The translations under genes were made by a program, and so were the position numbers. Below are positions 1-8,535 of a stretch of DNA of 32,643 nucleotides, one piece after another. Origin of the DNA: an uncultured Pelagibacteraceae bacterium (lineage in GTDB: Bacteria > Pseudomonadota > Alphaproteobacteria > Pelagibacterales > Pelagibacteraceae); the NCBI GenBank assembly GCA_902546375.1, contig CACCJO010000008.1, positions 1-32,643 of the forward strand. Direction: 5' to 3'. The notes under the pieces are model-generated. The model was not told where the DNA came from, searched no databases, and saw nothing but the letters and a program-made list of their open reading frames with translations. Position 1 is the first letter of the stretch. Each line of letters opens with the position of its first letter.

Positions 1-164
1 TTAAAAGTGAAGTTAAATTGAAAAATATTAAAATCATTGAACTTACTAAAACTAATTATAGGTTATTATTGGGACCATTTAATGATATACACTCACTCAA
101 AGACTCATTTGAAAAAATGAATTCTTTATATTTTGAAAATCTAGAAATAATTAAAGATGCTTAA
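1..164 (+). CDS. rlpA: SPOR-domain protein, C-terminal end (RlpA-like), partial
   Basis: The window opens inside a reading frame that runs from base 3 to the TAA at 162-164. The last ~53 residues end in a stretch of the type YRLLLGPFNDIHSLKDSF, which fits the SPOR domain that binds denuded septal peptidoglycan. In alphaproteobacteria an RlpA-type lytic transglycosylase with a C-terminal SPOR domain commonly sits directly before the D,D-carboxypeptidase gene, as here. The stop overlaps the next start by 8 bases (ATG at 157), so the two are co-translated. The catalytic part lies outside the window, so the RlpA name rests on the SPOR tail and gene order; another SPOR protein is possible. Confidence 0.6.
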   Translation, partial: KSEVKLKNIKIIELTKTNYRLLLGPFNDIHSLKDSFEKMNSLYFENLEIIKDA

Positions 165-1308
165 AAGAATTTTTATCATTATCTTATTATATTTATCATT
201 AATTTTTTCTGTTAATGCAAATATTGATATAAAAGCTAGAACAGCAATATTACAAGATTTCTTATCTGGAGAAATTTTATACGAAAAAGATCCAGATAGA
301 TCAATTTATCCAGCTTCAATGACTAAGATAATGACATCAATAATTGCTTTTGATTTAATAAAATCAGGTGATCTATCTTTAGATGATAAATTTATAATTT
401 CTGAAAAAGCTTGGAGATTATCAACCGCAGGTTATTCATCTATGTTTATAATGGTTGGTGATGAAGTTTCTGTAGAGGATTTATTATTAGGTATAATCAT
501 TGCATCTGGTAATGACGCATGTATAGCACTTGCTGAAGGAATAGCTGGTACTGAGGAAGAATTTGCAATCTTAATGACATCTAAAGCAAAAGAACTAGGT
601 ATGGAAAATACAAATTTCGCAAACTCATCTGGTATTAATGATCCAGACAATTATTCAACTGTTAGAGATATTTTGATTATGTCTACCTATTTAATAAAAG
701 AACATCCAAAATATTATGAGTGGTTTGCAGAAAAAGAATTTACTTGGAATAGAACAGGAGGTGATCCAATTACACAAGGTAACAGAAATCCTCTTCTTTA
801 TAAAAATATTGGCGCCGATGGTATTAAAACAGGTTACTTGGCTGTTGAAAAATATTCGTTAGCATCGTCAATTAATAGAAAAGGGAGAAGATTAATAGCT
901 GTCGGAAGTGGATTTGAAACCAAAAGTTCAAGATCAAGAGAAAGTTCAAGGTTATTAACTTATGGATTAACAAATTTTGATCTAGTTGAGATAAATAAAG
1001 CTAATAAACCTATTGATAAAGTAGAGGTGTGGCTTGGTAAACAAAGCTATGTAGAAGTGCATGTTGATACTGATATTTATAAAACAATCAAAAAAGCAAA
1101 AAAGAGACTATTAAAGATATCCATAAAATATGATGGACCAGTAGAAGCACCAATTAAAAAAAACCAAAAAATTGGAACTTACAGAGTTGTATATGACCAG
1201 GAATTGATAGGTGAATATGATCTATTAGCATCTAACGATGTTCAAAAAGTAAATATTTTTACTAGATTAATTAAATCATTAAATTATTTAATCTGGGGCG
1301 ATGTCTAG
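157..1308 (+). CDS. dacC: D-alanyl-D-alanine carboxypeptidase (PBP5/6 type)
   Basis: Periplasmic penicillin-binding protein that removes the terminal D-Ala from peptidoglycan pentapeptides. All three serine-peptidase S11 motifs are present: SMTK with the nucleophile S54 and K57, SGN at 117-119, and KTG at 224-226. A hydrophobic signal peptide covers about residues 1-21. The last ~100 residues form the beta-rich PBP5 C-terminal domain; a final hydrophobic stretch near LIKSLNYLIW could be the membrane-anchoring helix. At 383 residues it has family length. It overlaps the upstream SPOR gene and the downstream tmk by 8 bases each. Confidence 0.95.
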   Translation: MLKRIFIIILLYLSLIFSVNANIDIKARTAILQDFLSGEILYEKDPDRSIYPASMTKIMTSIIAFDLIKSGDLSLDDKFIISEKAWRLSTAGYSSMFIMVGDEVSVEDLLLGIIIASGNDACIALAEGIAGTEEEFAILMTSKAKELGMENTNFANSSGINDPDNYSTVRDILIMSTYLIKEHPKYYEWFAEKEFTWNRTGGDPITQGNRNPLLYKNIGADGIKTGYLAVEKYSLASSINRKGRRLIAVGSGFETKSSRSRESSRLLTYGLTNFDLVEINKANKPIDKVEVWLGKQSYVEVHVDTDIYKTIKKAKKRLLKISIKYDGPVEAPIKKNQKIGTYRVVYDQELIGEYDLLASNDVQKVNIFTRLIKSLNYLIWGDV

Positions 1309-1915
1309 AAAACCTGTTATTGTTTTCGAGGGTATTGAGGGAAGTGGTAAGACTCATCATTTAAATAAAATTTCAAAATATCTAAAAAAAAGAAAACTTT
1401 CTTTTATCAAGATTAGAGAACCAGGAGGAAGTTTAAATTCAGAAAAAATAAGAAAATTGATACTTAATAAAAAATCTAATTTTAATAAAATTACGGATTT
1501 ACTGCTTTATTTAGCCTCTAGAAGTGAAAATATCAATCTACTAAGAAAATATTATAAAAAAAGAATTATCCTTATAGATAGATTTGTTGACTCAACTATT
1601 TCATATCAACATTATGGCATGGGTGTAAATTTAGATTTAATAAATAGTATAAACAAACATATTTTATCAAACTTTAAAGTCTCCTTTACTTTTTTAAACC
1701 TAGTAAATCATAAAAATATGGTTAAGCGACTTAGATCAAGAAAATCTACTAATAGGTATGATAATTTTAAAAAAAATTTTTACAATAAAGTTCAAAAAGG
1801 TTTTATAAAACTTTCAGATAAGAATAAAAGAAAATATCAAATAATTGACTCTAATTTAGATATTAAGTTGAATGAAAAATTAGTTTTAAAGAAAATTGAA
1901 AAATTGATAAAATGA
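1301..1915 (+). CDS. tmk: thymidylate kinase
   Basis: Phosphorylates dTMP to dTDP with ATP in the cytoplasm, feeding dTTP synthesis. The P-loop GIEGSGKT lies at residues 11-18, preceded by the usual FEG. The substrate-binding segment LIDRFVDSTISYQ, with the DR pair, follows near residue 90, and REPGG near residue 40 is the conserved TMP-binding loop. Length (204 residues) is typical. The tmk-holB-metG-tatD-MBL order is a widespread alphaproteobacterial cluster. The start overlaps dacC by 8 bases and the stop overlaps holB by 4. Confidence 0.95.
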   Translation: MSRKPVIVFEGIEGSGKTHHLNKISKYLKKRKLSFIKIREPGGSLNSEKIRKLILNKKSNFNKITDLLLYLASRSENINLLRKYYKKRIILIDRFVDSTISYQHYGMGVNLDLINSINKHILSNFKVSFTFLNLVNHKNMVKRLRSRKSTNRYDNFKKNFYNKVQKGFIKLSDKNKRKYQIIDSNLDIKLNEKLVLKKIEKLIK

Positions 1916-2841
1916 GCTTAAGTCCAATAAATCAAACTAATTTGTTTTCACTCGATAACTATCTCTTAGAATTTATAGAACTTTATAAGAAAAAAAAATT
2001 ACCTACAAAAATTTTACTTAGTGGTGACAAAGGTTTGGGTAAGTCAACTTTAGCATTTCATTTAGCAAACTATATATTGTCCATTAACGAAGAACATCCC
2101 TATATTGTTAAAGAATCTAAGATTAATCCTGACAACAAATATTATAAACTTGTAATAAATGGATCAAATCCCAACTTATTGTTAGTTGATATTTTAAGTG
2201 AAAAAAAAAACATTGATATTAATCAAATTAGAGAATTAATTAATAACTTAAATAAATCATCTTTTAATACTAAGGAAAGATTTATAATTATAGATAATAT
2301 CGAAACATTAAATATTTCCTCTATTAATGCTCTTTTAAAAGTTTTAGAGGAACCACCACCAAACACTTATTTTATATTGATAAATAATGACAGATTTATT
2401 TTACCGACTTTAAAATCTAGATGTATCAATTTCAAAATATCTTTAGATCACAAAACTTCGATCTCGGTTATTAATAAGATTTTAGATGATGATGTTATGA
2501 AATTTATTAATAAAGATTTGATAAACTATTATTTAACACCAGGACAAATATATTATTTAATTGAATTTTTTAGATTACAGAAACATGATCTTAAGAATTA
2601 TGATTTAAAAAGTTTTATTAAACTTGTTATTAGAGATAATTTGTATAAAAAAAATACCTTAATTAGAAATATAATATTTGAATATTTGGAGTTTTATTTT
2701 CGAACAAAAGTAAAATTGGCAAAATCAAGAACTTTTGAATATTATGATTATTTTTTAAAGAGAATAAATGATACTAAAAAATTTAATTTAGATGAAGAGT
2801 CTTTATTTATGGAATTTGAATATAAAATTTTAAATGGATAA
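1912..2841 (+). CDS. holB: DNA polymerase III delta' subunit
   Basis: Clamp-loader subunit, AAA+ fold. The P-loop GDKGLGKS is at residues 38-45. The segment NALLKVLEEPPPNTYFIL followed by LKSRC matches the SRC sensor region shared by DnaX and HolB. No cysteines occur in the region after the P-loop where many delta' proteins carry a four-cysteine zinc module, so that module is absent. At 309 residues it is slightly short for the family. Translationally coupled to tmk (4-base overlap) and to metG (8-base overlap). Confidence 0.88.
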   Translation: MSLSPINQTNLFSLDNYLLEFIELYKKKKLPTKILLSGDKGLGKSTLAFHLANYILSINEEHPYIVKESKINPDNKYYKLVINGSNPNLLLVDILSEKKNIDINQIRELINNLNKSSFNTKERFIIIDNIETLNISSINALLKVLEEPPPNTYFILINNDRFILPTLKSRCINFKISLDHKTSISVINKILDDDVMKFINKDLINYYLTPGQIYYLIEFFRLQKHDLKNYDLKSFIKLVIRDNLYKKNTLIRNIIFEYLEFYFRTKVKLAKSRTFEYYDYFLKRINDTKKFNLDEESLFMEFEYKILNG

Positions 2842-4375
2842 AAATTTTTATATTACTACTCCAATATATTACCCATCTGGAAGACCTCATATGGGACATG
2901 CATATTCAAGCATTATAGCTGACTTTTTTGCACGATTTAAATCAATTGATGATTATAATGTTCATTTTTTAACTGGTACGGATGAGCATGGTTTAAAGAT
3001 ACAAAGATCAGCTGAAAAAGCCGGCAAGGATCCTAAGGAATTCTGTGATCAAATAAGTCAAACATTTAAAGATCTTTCAAAAACTTTAAATTTATCCAAT
3101 ACAGATTTTATAAGAACTACTGAGGATAGACATAAAAAAACAGTCCAGCATCTCTGGTCTCTTCTTGAAAAAAATGATGATATTTATTTATCAAATTATT
3201 CTGGGTGGTATTCAGTCTCAGATGAAGCTTTTTACAATGAAGATGAAATAGAAGAAATAGAGGGAAAAAAAATTGCAAAATTATCAAAATCTACCGTTGA
3301 ATGGATAGAGGAGGAGTCATATTTTTTTCGACTTTCTAAATGGCAAAAACCTTTATTAGAATTTTATGAAAATAATCCAGATTTTATATTGCCTGAGTCT
3401 AGAAAAAACGAGGTAATAAGTTTTGTAAAAAGTGGTCTTAAAGATCTTTCTGTAAGTCGTAAAACTTTTAAATGGGGAATTCCAGTTCCTAGTAATGATA
3501 AACATATTATTTACGTATGGCTCGACGCATTAACAAATTATTTAAGTGCTTTAAATTATCCAGATACAAATGATGAACTTTTTAAAAAATTTTGGCCAGC
3601 ATCTATCCATTTAATTGGTAAAGATATTCTAAGATTTCATGCAGTTTATTGGCCTGCTTTCCTTTTAGCTGCTAAAATTAAGCTACCAAAAAAAGTTTAT
3701 GGACATGGTTGGATATTATCTGGTGAAGAAAAAATGTCAAAATCTAAGGGAAACATTTTAGATCCATTAAAGATTATTGAAGAATACGGTTTAGACCCTT
3801 TAAGATATTATTTAATTAAAGAAGTTTCATTTGGAAACGATGGTAATATTTCTCAAGATAGACTTGAGGATTGTATAAATAGCGACTTAGCAAATAATTA
3901 CGGTAATTTATGTCAAAGAGTAACTGCATTTGCGATGAAAAATTGTGATGGAAAAATTCCTGCAAAAATTGATTTTCAACCAGATGATTTAAAAATATTA
4001 AATAAATTTAAAGAAAATTTAGATACAATAAGGTCAAAAATAAATGATCAAAATATAAATTTTTATATAGACTTCATTGTTAATTCACTATTTGAGGCAA
4101 ACAAATATTTTAATGATCAAGAGCCATGGAAAAAAAAGGATAATTTAATTAGGTTGAATACTATAGTTTATACAACATTAGAAATAGTTAGGAAAATTAG
4201 CTTTTTACTTTATCCAATTATTCCTGAAACATCATTGAAAGCATTAAAAATTTTTGATTTATCAGAAAAAGATATCAAATTAAAAACTATTTCTAATAAT
4301 GAATTTATTATTAAAGGTAATATGATAAATAAGATAGATATATTAATTAAGAAAATAGAAAAACAAGATGATTGA
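2834..4375 (+). CDS. metG: methionyl-tRNA synthetase
   Basis: Charges tRNA-Met with methionine. The class I signature appears as HMGH at residues 19-22, after TTPIYYPSG, and as KMSKS near residues 299-303 (EEKMSKSKGN). TGTDEHG and the IHLIGKDILRFHAVYWPAF block are further family landmarks. No CxxC zinc-knuckle pairs are seen in the connective-peptide region. The protein stops at 513 residues, so it lacks the C-terminal EMAP-like tRNA-binding domain of the longer bacterial enzymes. It sits in the middle of the tmk-holB-metG-tatD cluster, with 8-base overlaps on both sides. Confidence 0.97.
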   Translation: MDKNFYITTPIYYPSGRPHMGHAYSSIIADFFARFKSIDDYNVHFLTGTDEHGLKIQRSAEKAGKDPKEFCDQISQTFKDLSKTLNLSNTDFIRTTEDRHKKTVQHLWSLLEKNDDIYLSNYSGWYSVSDEAFYNEDEIEEIEGKKIAKLSKSTVEWIEEESYFFRLSKWQKPLLEFYENNPDFILPESRKNEVISFVKSGLKDLSVSRKTFKWGIPVPSNDKHIIYVWLDALTNYLSALNYPDTNDELFKKFWPASIHLIGKDILRFHAVYWPAFLLAAKIKLPKKVYGHGWILSGEEKMSKSKGNILDPLKIIEEYGLDPLRYYLIKEVSFGNDGNISQDRLEDCINSDLANNYGNLCQRVTAFAMKNCDGKIPAKIDFQPDDLKILNKFKENLDTIRSKINDQNINFYIDFIVNSLFEANKYFNDQEPWKKKDNLIRLNTIVYTTLEIVRKISFLLYPIIPETSLKALKIFDLSEKDIKLKTISNNEFIIKGNMINKIDILIKKIEKQDD

Positions 4376-5129
4376 TTCACATTGCCACCTTGATCATGAA
4401 CCGTTACTTAGTGATCTTTCAAATGTACTCAAAAGATCCAAGGACGTTGGTATTAAAAAGTTATTAACTATTTCCACATCTTTTAAAAGTTTTTCTAGAA
4501 TTAAAGATATAGTCAATAAAGATGAGATCATATATGGAACAGTTGGCATACATCCACATGAAAGTGACAATAATACAATAACTAAGAATGAAATAGTTAA
4601 AAGCCTTAAAGAAAACCCGAAGATAATTGGTGTGGGAGAAACAGGACTAGATTATTATTACAATAACAGTGATAAAGAGAAACAAATAACTAGTTTTAAA
4701 ACTCATATTGAAGCGGCAATAGAGTATGACGTTCCTATTATTGTTCATTCAAGAAATGCTGAGGATGATACTTTTAAAATACTTAGTGAATATAAAGAAT
4801 ATAATCCCAAAATTTTAATGCATTGTTTTACTGGATCAAAAAAATTTTCAGAAAAACTCCTAACATTGAACTCATATTTTTCTGCTAGTGGAATTATTAC
4901 TTTTAAAAACTCAATTGATCTTCAAGAAACTTTTAAATCTTTACCAATAGATAAAATTTTAATAGAGACCGACAGTCCATATTTGGCACCAGTTCCAAAT
5001 AGAGGAAAAAAAAATGAGCCTGCTTTTATTGATTTTACAGCAAATAAACTCTCTGAGATAAAAGAAATTTCCAAGTTAGAGTTAGTAAATAAAACTACAG
5101 ATAATTTTAATAGATTATTTTTTCAATAA
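4368..5129 (+). CDS. tatD: TatD family metal-dependent deoxyribonuclease
   Basis: Cytoplasmic TIM-barrel hydrolase of the TatD/YcfH family; members are 3'-5' DNases acting in DNA quality control. The N-terminal metal ligands are in DSHCHLD (H5, H7), followed by TVGIHPHE, GETGLDYYY, IVHSR, MHCFTGS and the C-terminal IETDSPYLAP, all standard. Length is 253 residues, close to the usual ~260. It overlaps metG by 8 bases and is followed 6 bases later by the MBL hydrolase, its usual alphaproteobacterial neighbour. Confidence 0.93.
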   Translation: MIDSHCHLDHEPLLSDLSNVLKRSKDVGIKKLLTISTSFKSFSRIKDIVNKDEIIYGTVGIHPHESDNNTITKNEIVKSLKENPKIIGVGETGLDYYYNNSDKEKQITSFKTHIEAAIEYDVPIIVHSRNAEDDTFKILSEYKEYNPKILMHCFTGSKKFSEKLLTLNSYFSASGIITFKNSIDLQETFKSLPIDKILIETDSPYLAPVPNRGKKNEPAFIDFTANKLSEIKEISKLELVNKTTDNFNRLFFQ

Positions 5130-5135
5130 TATTTT

Positions 5136-5906
5136 ATGAAATTTATAATTCTTGGCTGTGGAAGTTCAATGGGTGTTCCAAGAGCAGACGGTTTTTTTGG
5201 GAATTGTGATCCAAAGAATAAAAAAAATTATAGAACAAGATGTTCAGCTTTATTAAAAACTTCAGATGAAAATATTTTAATAGATACCTCTCCAGACTTA
5301 AGACAACAATTGTTACGTCATAAAATATCGAAAATTGATAAAGTTTTTTATTCACATATTCATAGTGATCAGACACATGGAATCAACGATCTTAGAATTT
5401 TTTATATTAAAAACAGAAAACCAATAAATGTTTATGCAGATTTAGATACATCTAAGTATTTAAAAAAAAGTTTTTCATATTGTTTTAATAGTTATTCTAA
5501 AGAATATCCTGCAACTTTGAAATTAAACAGATTAAAAAATAATCATTTAATTTTAAATCGAAAGAGAAAAATAAACGTTAAATCTATTAAGGTTAAGCAT
5601 GGGAAAGTAAAATCAAACTGTTTTATAATCAATAAAAAGTTAGCTTATATAAGCGATGTTAATAAGATTTATAATAAAGATTTTAGATTCTTTAAAAATT
5701 TAAAATATTTAATTATTGATTGTTTAAGATATGATTTTCATCCATCTCATTTTAACTTGGCTTCAACTTTAGATATAATTAAATTTTTCAAACCAAAAAA
5801 ATCAATATTAACTAATCTACATATTGATTTAGATTATAATATTCTTAAAAAAAGATTGCCTAAAAATGTAGTGCCTGCTTATGATGGTCTTTCAATAAAT
5901 TTTTAA
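5136..5906 (+). CDS. MBL-fold metallo-hydrolase, PhnP-like
   Basis: Metallo-beta-lactamase-fold hydrolase related to the PhnP phosphodiesterase group (COG1235 type). Landmarks are LGCGSSMGVPR at the N-terminus, LIDTSPDLRQQLL, the metal motif HIHSDQTHGINDLR, YISDV, the DCLRYDFHPSH segment and LTNLHIDLDY near the end. The metal motif reads HxHxDQ at residues 74-79, where many relatives have HxHxDH, so one zinc ligand is replaced. The substrate is unknown. It is the last gene of the plus-strand operon; its final 15 bases overlap the end of the converging gpx gene. Confidence 0.8.
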   Translation: MKFIILGCGSSMGVPRADGFFGNCDPKNKKNYRTRCSALLKTSDENILIDTSPDLRQQLLRHKISKIDKVFYSHIHSDQTHGINDLRIFYIKNRKPINVYADLDTSKYLKKSFSYCFNSYSKEYPATLKLNRLKNNHLILNRKRKINVKSIKVKHGKVKSNCFIINKKLAYISDVNKIYNKDFRFFKNLKYLIIDCLRYDFHPSHFNLASTLDIIKFFKPKKSILTNLHIDLDYNILKKRLPKNVVPAYDGLSINF

Positions 5907-6446
5907 AGTTTCTTCTATTTTTTGTATTATCTTTTGTGACATAGGTTTAGTTAATGACGAAAATGTATCTTCAACTTTTCCCTCTGTATTAATTAAAATT
6001 TTATAAAAATTCCATTTTGGAACTGCTGATTTTCCATGGTTTTCTTTAGCCCATTTAAAAATCTCATGTGCATTTTCACCTCTTACATCTGTAATAGCAG
6101 TAAGTGGAAAACTAATGTCAAAGTTTACCTCGCAAAATTCTTTAACATCTTTATCTGATTTTTTTTCTTGATTAAATGAATTTGAGGGGACTCCAAGTAC
6201 GATCAATCCCTTTGATTCATATTTTTCCCATAATTTTTGTAAGCCTTCATATTGTTTTGTAAAACCACAATAACTTGCTGTATTAACTACCAAAACAGCT
6301 TTATTCTTATATTTATCCAAATTTATTAGTTCTCCTGTAATGCTATTAATTCGCAAATCATAAAAAACTTTTTTGTAATTAGCTGATGCAAAATTTTTAA
6401 AAAAAAACATAATAAATACTAAAACTATAAATATTAATTTTTTCAT
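5892..6446 (-). CDS. glutathione peroxidase family protein, exported
   Basis: Thiol peroxidase of the GPx family that reduces hydroperoxides. The peroxidatic cysteine is C60 in NTASYCGFTKQYEGLQ. The other landmarks are GVPSNSFNQE, with the catalytic asparagine/glutamine region, and KWNFYKIL with the conserved tryptophan. A clear signal peptide covers about residues 1-22 (ends FASA), so the protein acts in the periplasm, perhaps like BtuE-type enzymes. Length 184 includes the signal. It is read toward the plus-strand MBL gene and overlaps it by 15 bases. It lies 7 bases downstream of nhaA and is probably co-transcribed with it. Confidence 0.9.
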   Translation of the reverse strand: MKKLIFIVLVFIMFFFKNFASANYKKVFYDLRINSITGELINLDKYKNKAVLVVNTASYCGFTKQYEGLQKLWEKYESKGLIVLGVPSNSFNQEKKSDKDVKEFCEVNFDISFPLTAITDVRGENAHEIFKWAKENHGKSAVPKWNFYKILINTEGKVEDTFSSLTKPMSQKIIQKIEETLKIY

Positions 6447-6453
6447 TTATAAA

Positions 6454-7626
6454 TTACTTATTGGGAGTAAGTAATATCAAAAAGTAACCAAATAAAGTGG
6501 ATAATAATGACCCGGTTAATACACCTATTTTTACACCATCCATATACTCCATGTTTTCAACAAAAGCTAAATTTCCTACAAAAAGACTCATTGTGAAGCC
6601 AATACCAGTTAACACACCTACGCCATAAAAATTATACCAACTTGTGTTATTTGGCATTTGAGCAATTTTTGTTTTAATAGCAACATATGAAAAAACAAAT
6701 ACACCTAATTGCTTCCCTAAAAACAACCCTAAAACTATTCCCAATGGTACTTTATCTAGTAAAGAACTAAGAGATAAACCCTCTAATGAAACACCAGCAT
6801 TCGCAAAAGCAAATAAAGGCATGATACCAAAAGCAACATAAGGGCTTATTGCATGTTCAATTTTGATTAATAAAGAAAAATCTTTTTCTTTTTTTCGATG
6901 AGGAATTGTCATCGCTAGCAAAACACCTGCGATTGTTGCATGTATTCCTGAATTATGAGTAAAATCCCAAAGAAAAATACCAATAATTAAATAAGGTAAG
7001 AATTTTTTAATGTTAAATTTATTTATAACTAGCAAGATTAAAAAGGCTAACAACATTAGACTTAAATATTTAATACTTAAGTCTCCTGAATAAAATAAAG
7101 CTATAATTACTATAGCACCCAAATCATCAATAATCGCAAGAGCAGTCAAAAAAACTTTTAATGATAAAGGCACCCTTTTTCCTAATAAAGATAATACTCC
7201 AAGTGAAAAAGCGATATCTGTAGCAGAGGGTATTGCCCATCCATTCATAGTTTCGCTATCACCAAAATTGATAAATACATAAAATAATGCAGGTACTAAC
7301 ATTCCACCAACTGCTGCAATTATTGGGAGTAGGGCTTGTTTTATATTAGAAAGTTCACCTTGTAAAAATTCTCTTTTTATCTCAAGAGTGACAAAAAAAA
7401 AGAATATTGCCATTAAAGCATCATTTATCCAATGAAGAACAGATAATTTTAATCCAAAATCATTTATACCAATGAATAAATATTGATTTAATGTTGAAAA
7501 ATATAATTCTGATAAACCTGAATTACTTATTATTAATGCAATTATTGCTGCAAATAATAAAACTAAACCACTAGCGGCTTCAAGCTTAAAAAACCAAATA
7601 AAGGGTTTGGATAAATAATTAATCAT
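6454..7626 (-). CDS. nhaA: Na+/H+ antiporter NhaA
   Basis: Inner-membrane sodium/proton antiporter for pH and Na+ homeostasis. The 390 residues are almost entirely hydrophobic helices. SATDIAFSLGVLSLLG holds the unwound-helix TD pair (T136-D137). LAIIDDLGAIVI holds the adjacent aspartates D167-D168 that correspond to the E. coli D163/D164 ion-binding pair. The start codon directly follows the stop of the zinc-ribbon gene with no spacer, so there is no room here for the nhaA leader RNAs known from some marine bacteria. Confidence 0.96.
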   Translation of the reverse strand: MINYLSKPFIWFFKLEAASGLVLLFAAIIALIISNSGLSELYFSTLNQYLFIGINDFGLKLSVLHWINDALMAIFFFFVTLEIKREFLQGELSNIKQALLPIIAAVGGMLVPALFYVFINFGDSETMNGWAIPSATDIAFSLGVLSLLGKRVPLSLKVFLTALAIIDDLGAIVIIALFYSGDLSIKYLSLMLLAFLILLVINKFNIKKFLPYLIIGIFLWDFTHNSGIHATIAGVLLAMTIPHRKKEKDFSLLIKIEHAISPYVAFGIMPLFAFANAGVSLEGLSLSSLLDKVPLGIVLGLFLGKQLGVFVFSYVAIKTKIAQMPNNTSWYNFYGVGVLTGIGFTMSLFVGNLAFVENMEYMDGVKIGVLTGSLLSTLFGYFLILLTPNK

Positions 7627-8073
7627 TTAATTAAGATCTTTAGCAAAAAGTATTACATCTCTCAAGGTTTCAAATAAATTATATAATACGAGTTCTAAAT
7701 TCGGGAAAATATTGCTTAATGGACTCTTGAATGTGTCTAATACAATTATAATTGCAATAAAAGTTACTATAGAAACAATTATATAACTTAAAAATTTTCC
7801 AAAGGTAAAATTATATTTTGGTTTATATTTGACTAATTCTGAACCTGGTTTTATAGGTGCTTCGGATAATGATTTATCAACATTTTCATCTTTATATAAA
7901 ATCTTTTTTTGTTTAACAGGCTTATCAATTAACGGCTCAGTTTGTTCGCTAACATTTTTATTAAAGAACCATGTTTGATCACATGATCCGCATTTTAATA
8001 ATCTGCCTTTTTCTGGAATTAAGTTTTCATCTACTTCGAATTTTTTTTCACCACATGGACAAATTATTATCAT
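7627..8073 (-). CDS. zinc-ribbon domain membrane protein (MJ0042-type finger)
   Basis: The N-terminal ~35 residues form a short zinc ribbon with cysteines 5, 7, 28 and 31 (CPC then CGSCDQTWFF), matching the MJ0042/zinc-ribbon-5 finger common at the N-terminus of alphaproteobacterial membrane proteins. A charged linker follows, then one transmembrane helix at about residues 93-115 and a short C-terminal tail. The topology suggests a cytoplasmic finger and a periplasmic tail. Function is unknown. It is the first gene of the nhaA-gpx unit and is transcribed away from tRNA-Pro. Confidence 0.75.
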   Translation of the reverse strand: MIIICPCGEKKFEVDENLIPEKGRLLKCGSCDQTWFFNKNVSEQTEPLIDKPVKQKKILYKDENVDKSLSEAPIKPGSELVKYKPKYNFTFGKFLSYIIVSIVTFIAIIIVLDTFKSPLSNIFPNLELVLYNLFETLRDVILFAKDLN

Positions 8074-8129
8074 TAGCTTTATATAACAGATTCTGATTAA
8101 AAATCCCTTGTTTTACACATCTTTATACA

Positions 8130-8157
8130 TTGAAAAAATAAATAACTACTGTATTAG
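8130..8157 (+). promoter_or_regulatory. putative promoter of tRNA-Pro
   Basis: TTGAAA at 8130-8135, a 16-base spacer, and TATTAG at 8152-8157. Transcription would start near 8164, three bases before the mature tRNA. Seen by eye only. Confidence 0.4.
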
Positions 8158-8166
8158 TACTTCATT

Positions 8167-8243
<77 letters not shown>

Positions 8244-8249
8244 CCTATT

Positions 8250-8531
8250 ATGAAAAAAGCAAAAATTTATAAACCTAATAAAACAGCTATGCAATCTGGC
8301 TTAGGTAAGATTGACAAATGGGTTTTGGAATTTAAAACTAAAGATCCTACAAGAAATCCATTAATGGGATGGGAAAGTTCATCCGACACTTATACTGAAT
8401 TAAAATTAGAATTTACCAGCAAAGATCTAGCGATTACTTATGCAAAAAAAAACAAAATTGATTTTGAAATAATAGAACCTAAAAAAAGAAAAATAGTGAA
8501 GAAATCTTATGCAGATAATTTCTTAAATTAG
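8250..8531 (+). CDS. NADH dehydrogenase accessory subunit, NDUFS4-like
   Basis: Short 93-residue protein of the 'ETC complex I subunit conserved region' family, homologous to the mitochondrial NDUFS4 (18 kDa) subunit and found with complex I in alphaproteobacteria. Recognisable parts are IYKPNKTAMQSGLGKIDKWV, NPLMGWESSSDTYTELKL (the conserved GW block) and the helix of LAITYAKKNKIDFEI. It is thought to act on the peripheral arm near the NADH module. The ATG lies six bases after the tRNA-Pro CCA with no Shine-Dalgarno, so processing of the tRNA would leave an almost leaderless mRNA. Four bases separate it from the next gene. Confidence 0.88.
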   Translation: MKKAKIYKPNKTAMQSGLGKIDKWVLEFKTKDPTRNPLMGWESSSDTYTELKLEFTSKDLAITYAKKNKIDFEIIEPKKRKIVKKSYADNFLN

Positions 8532-8535
8532 ATTT

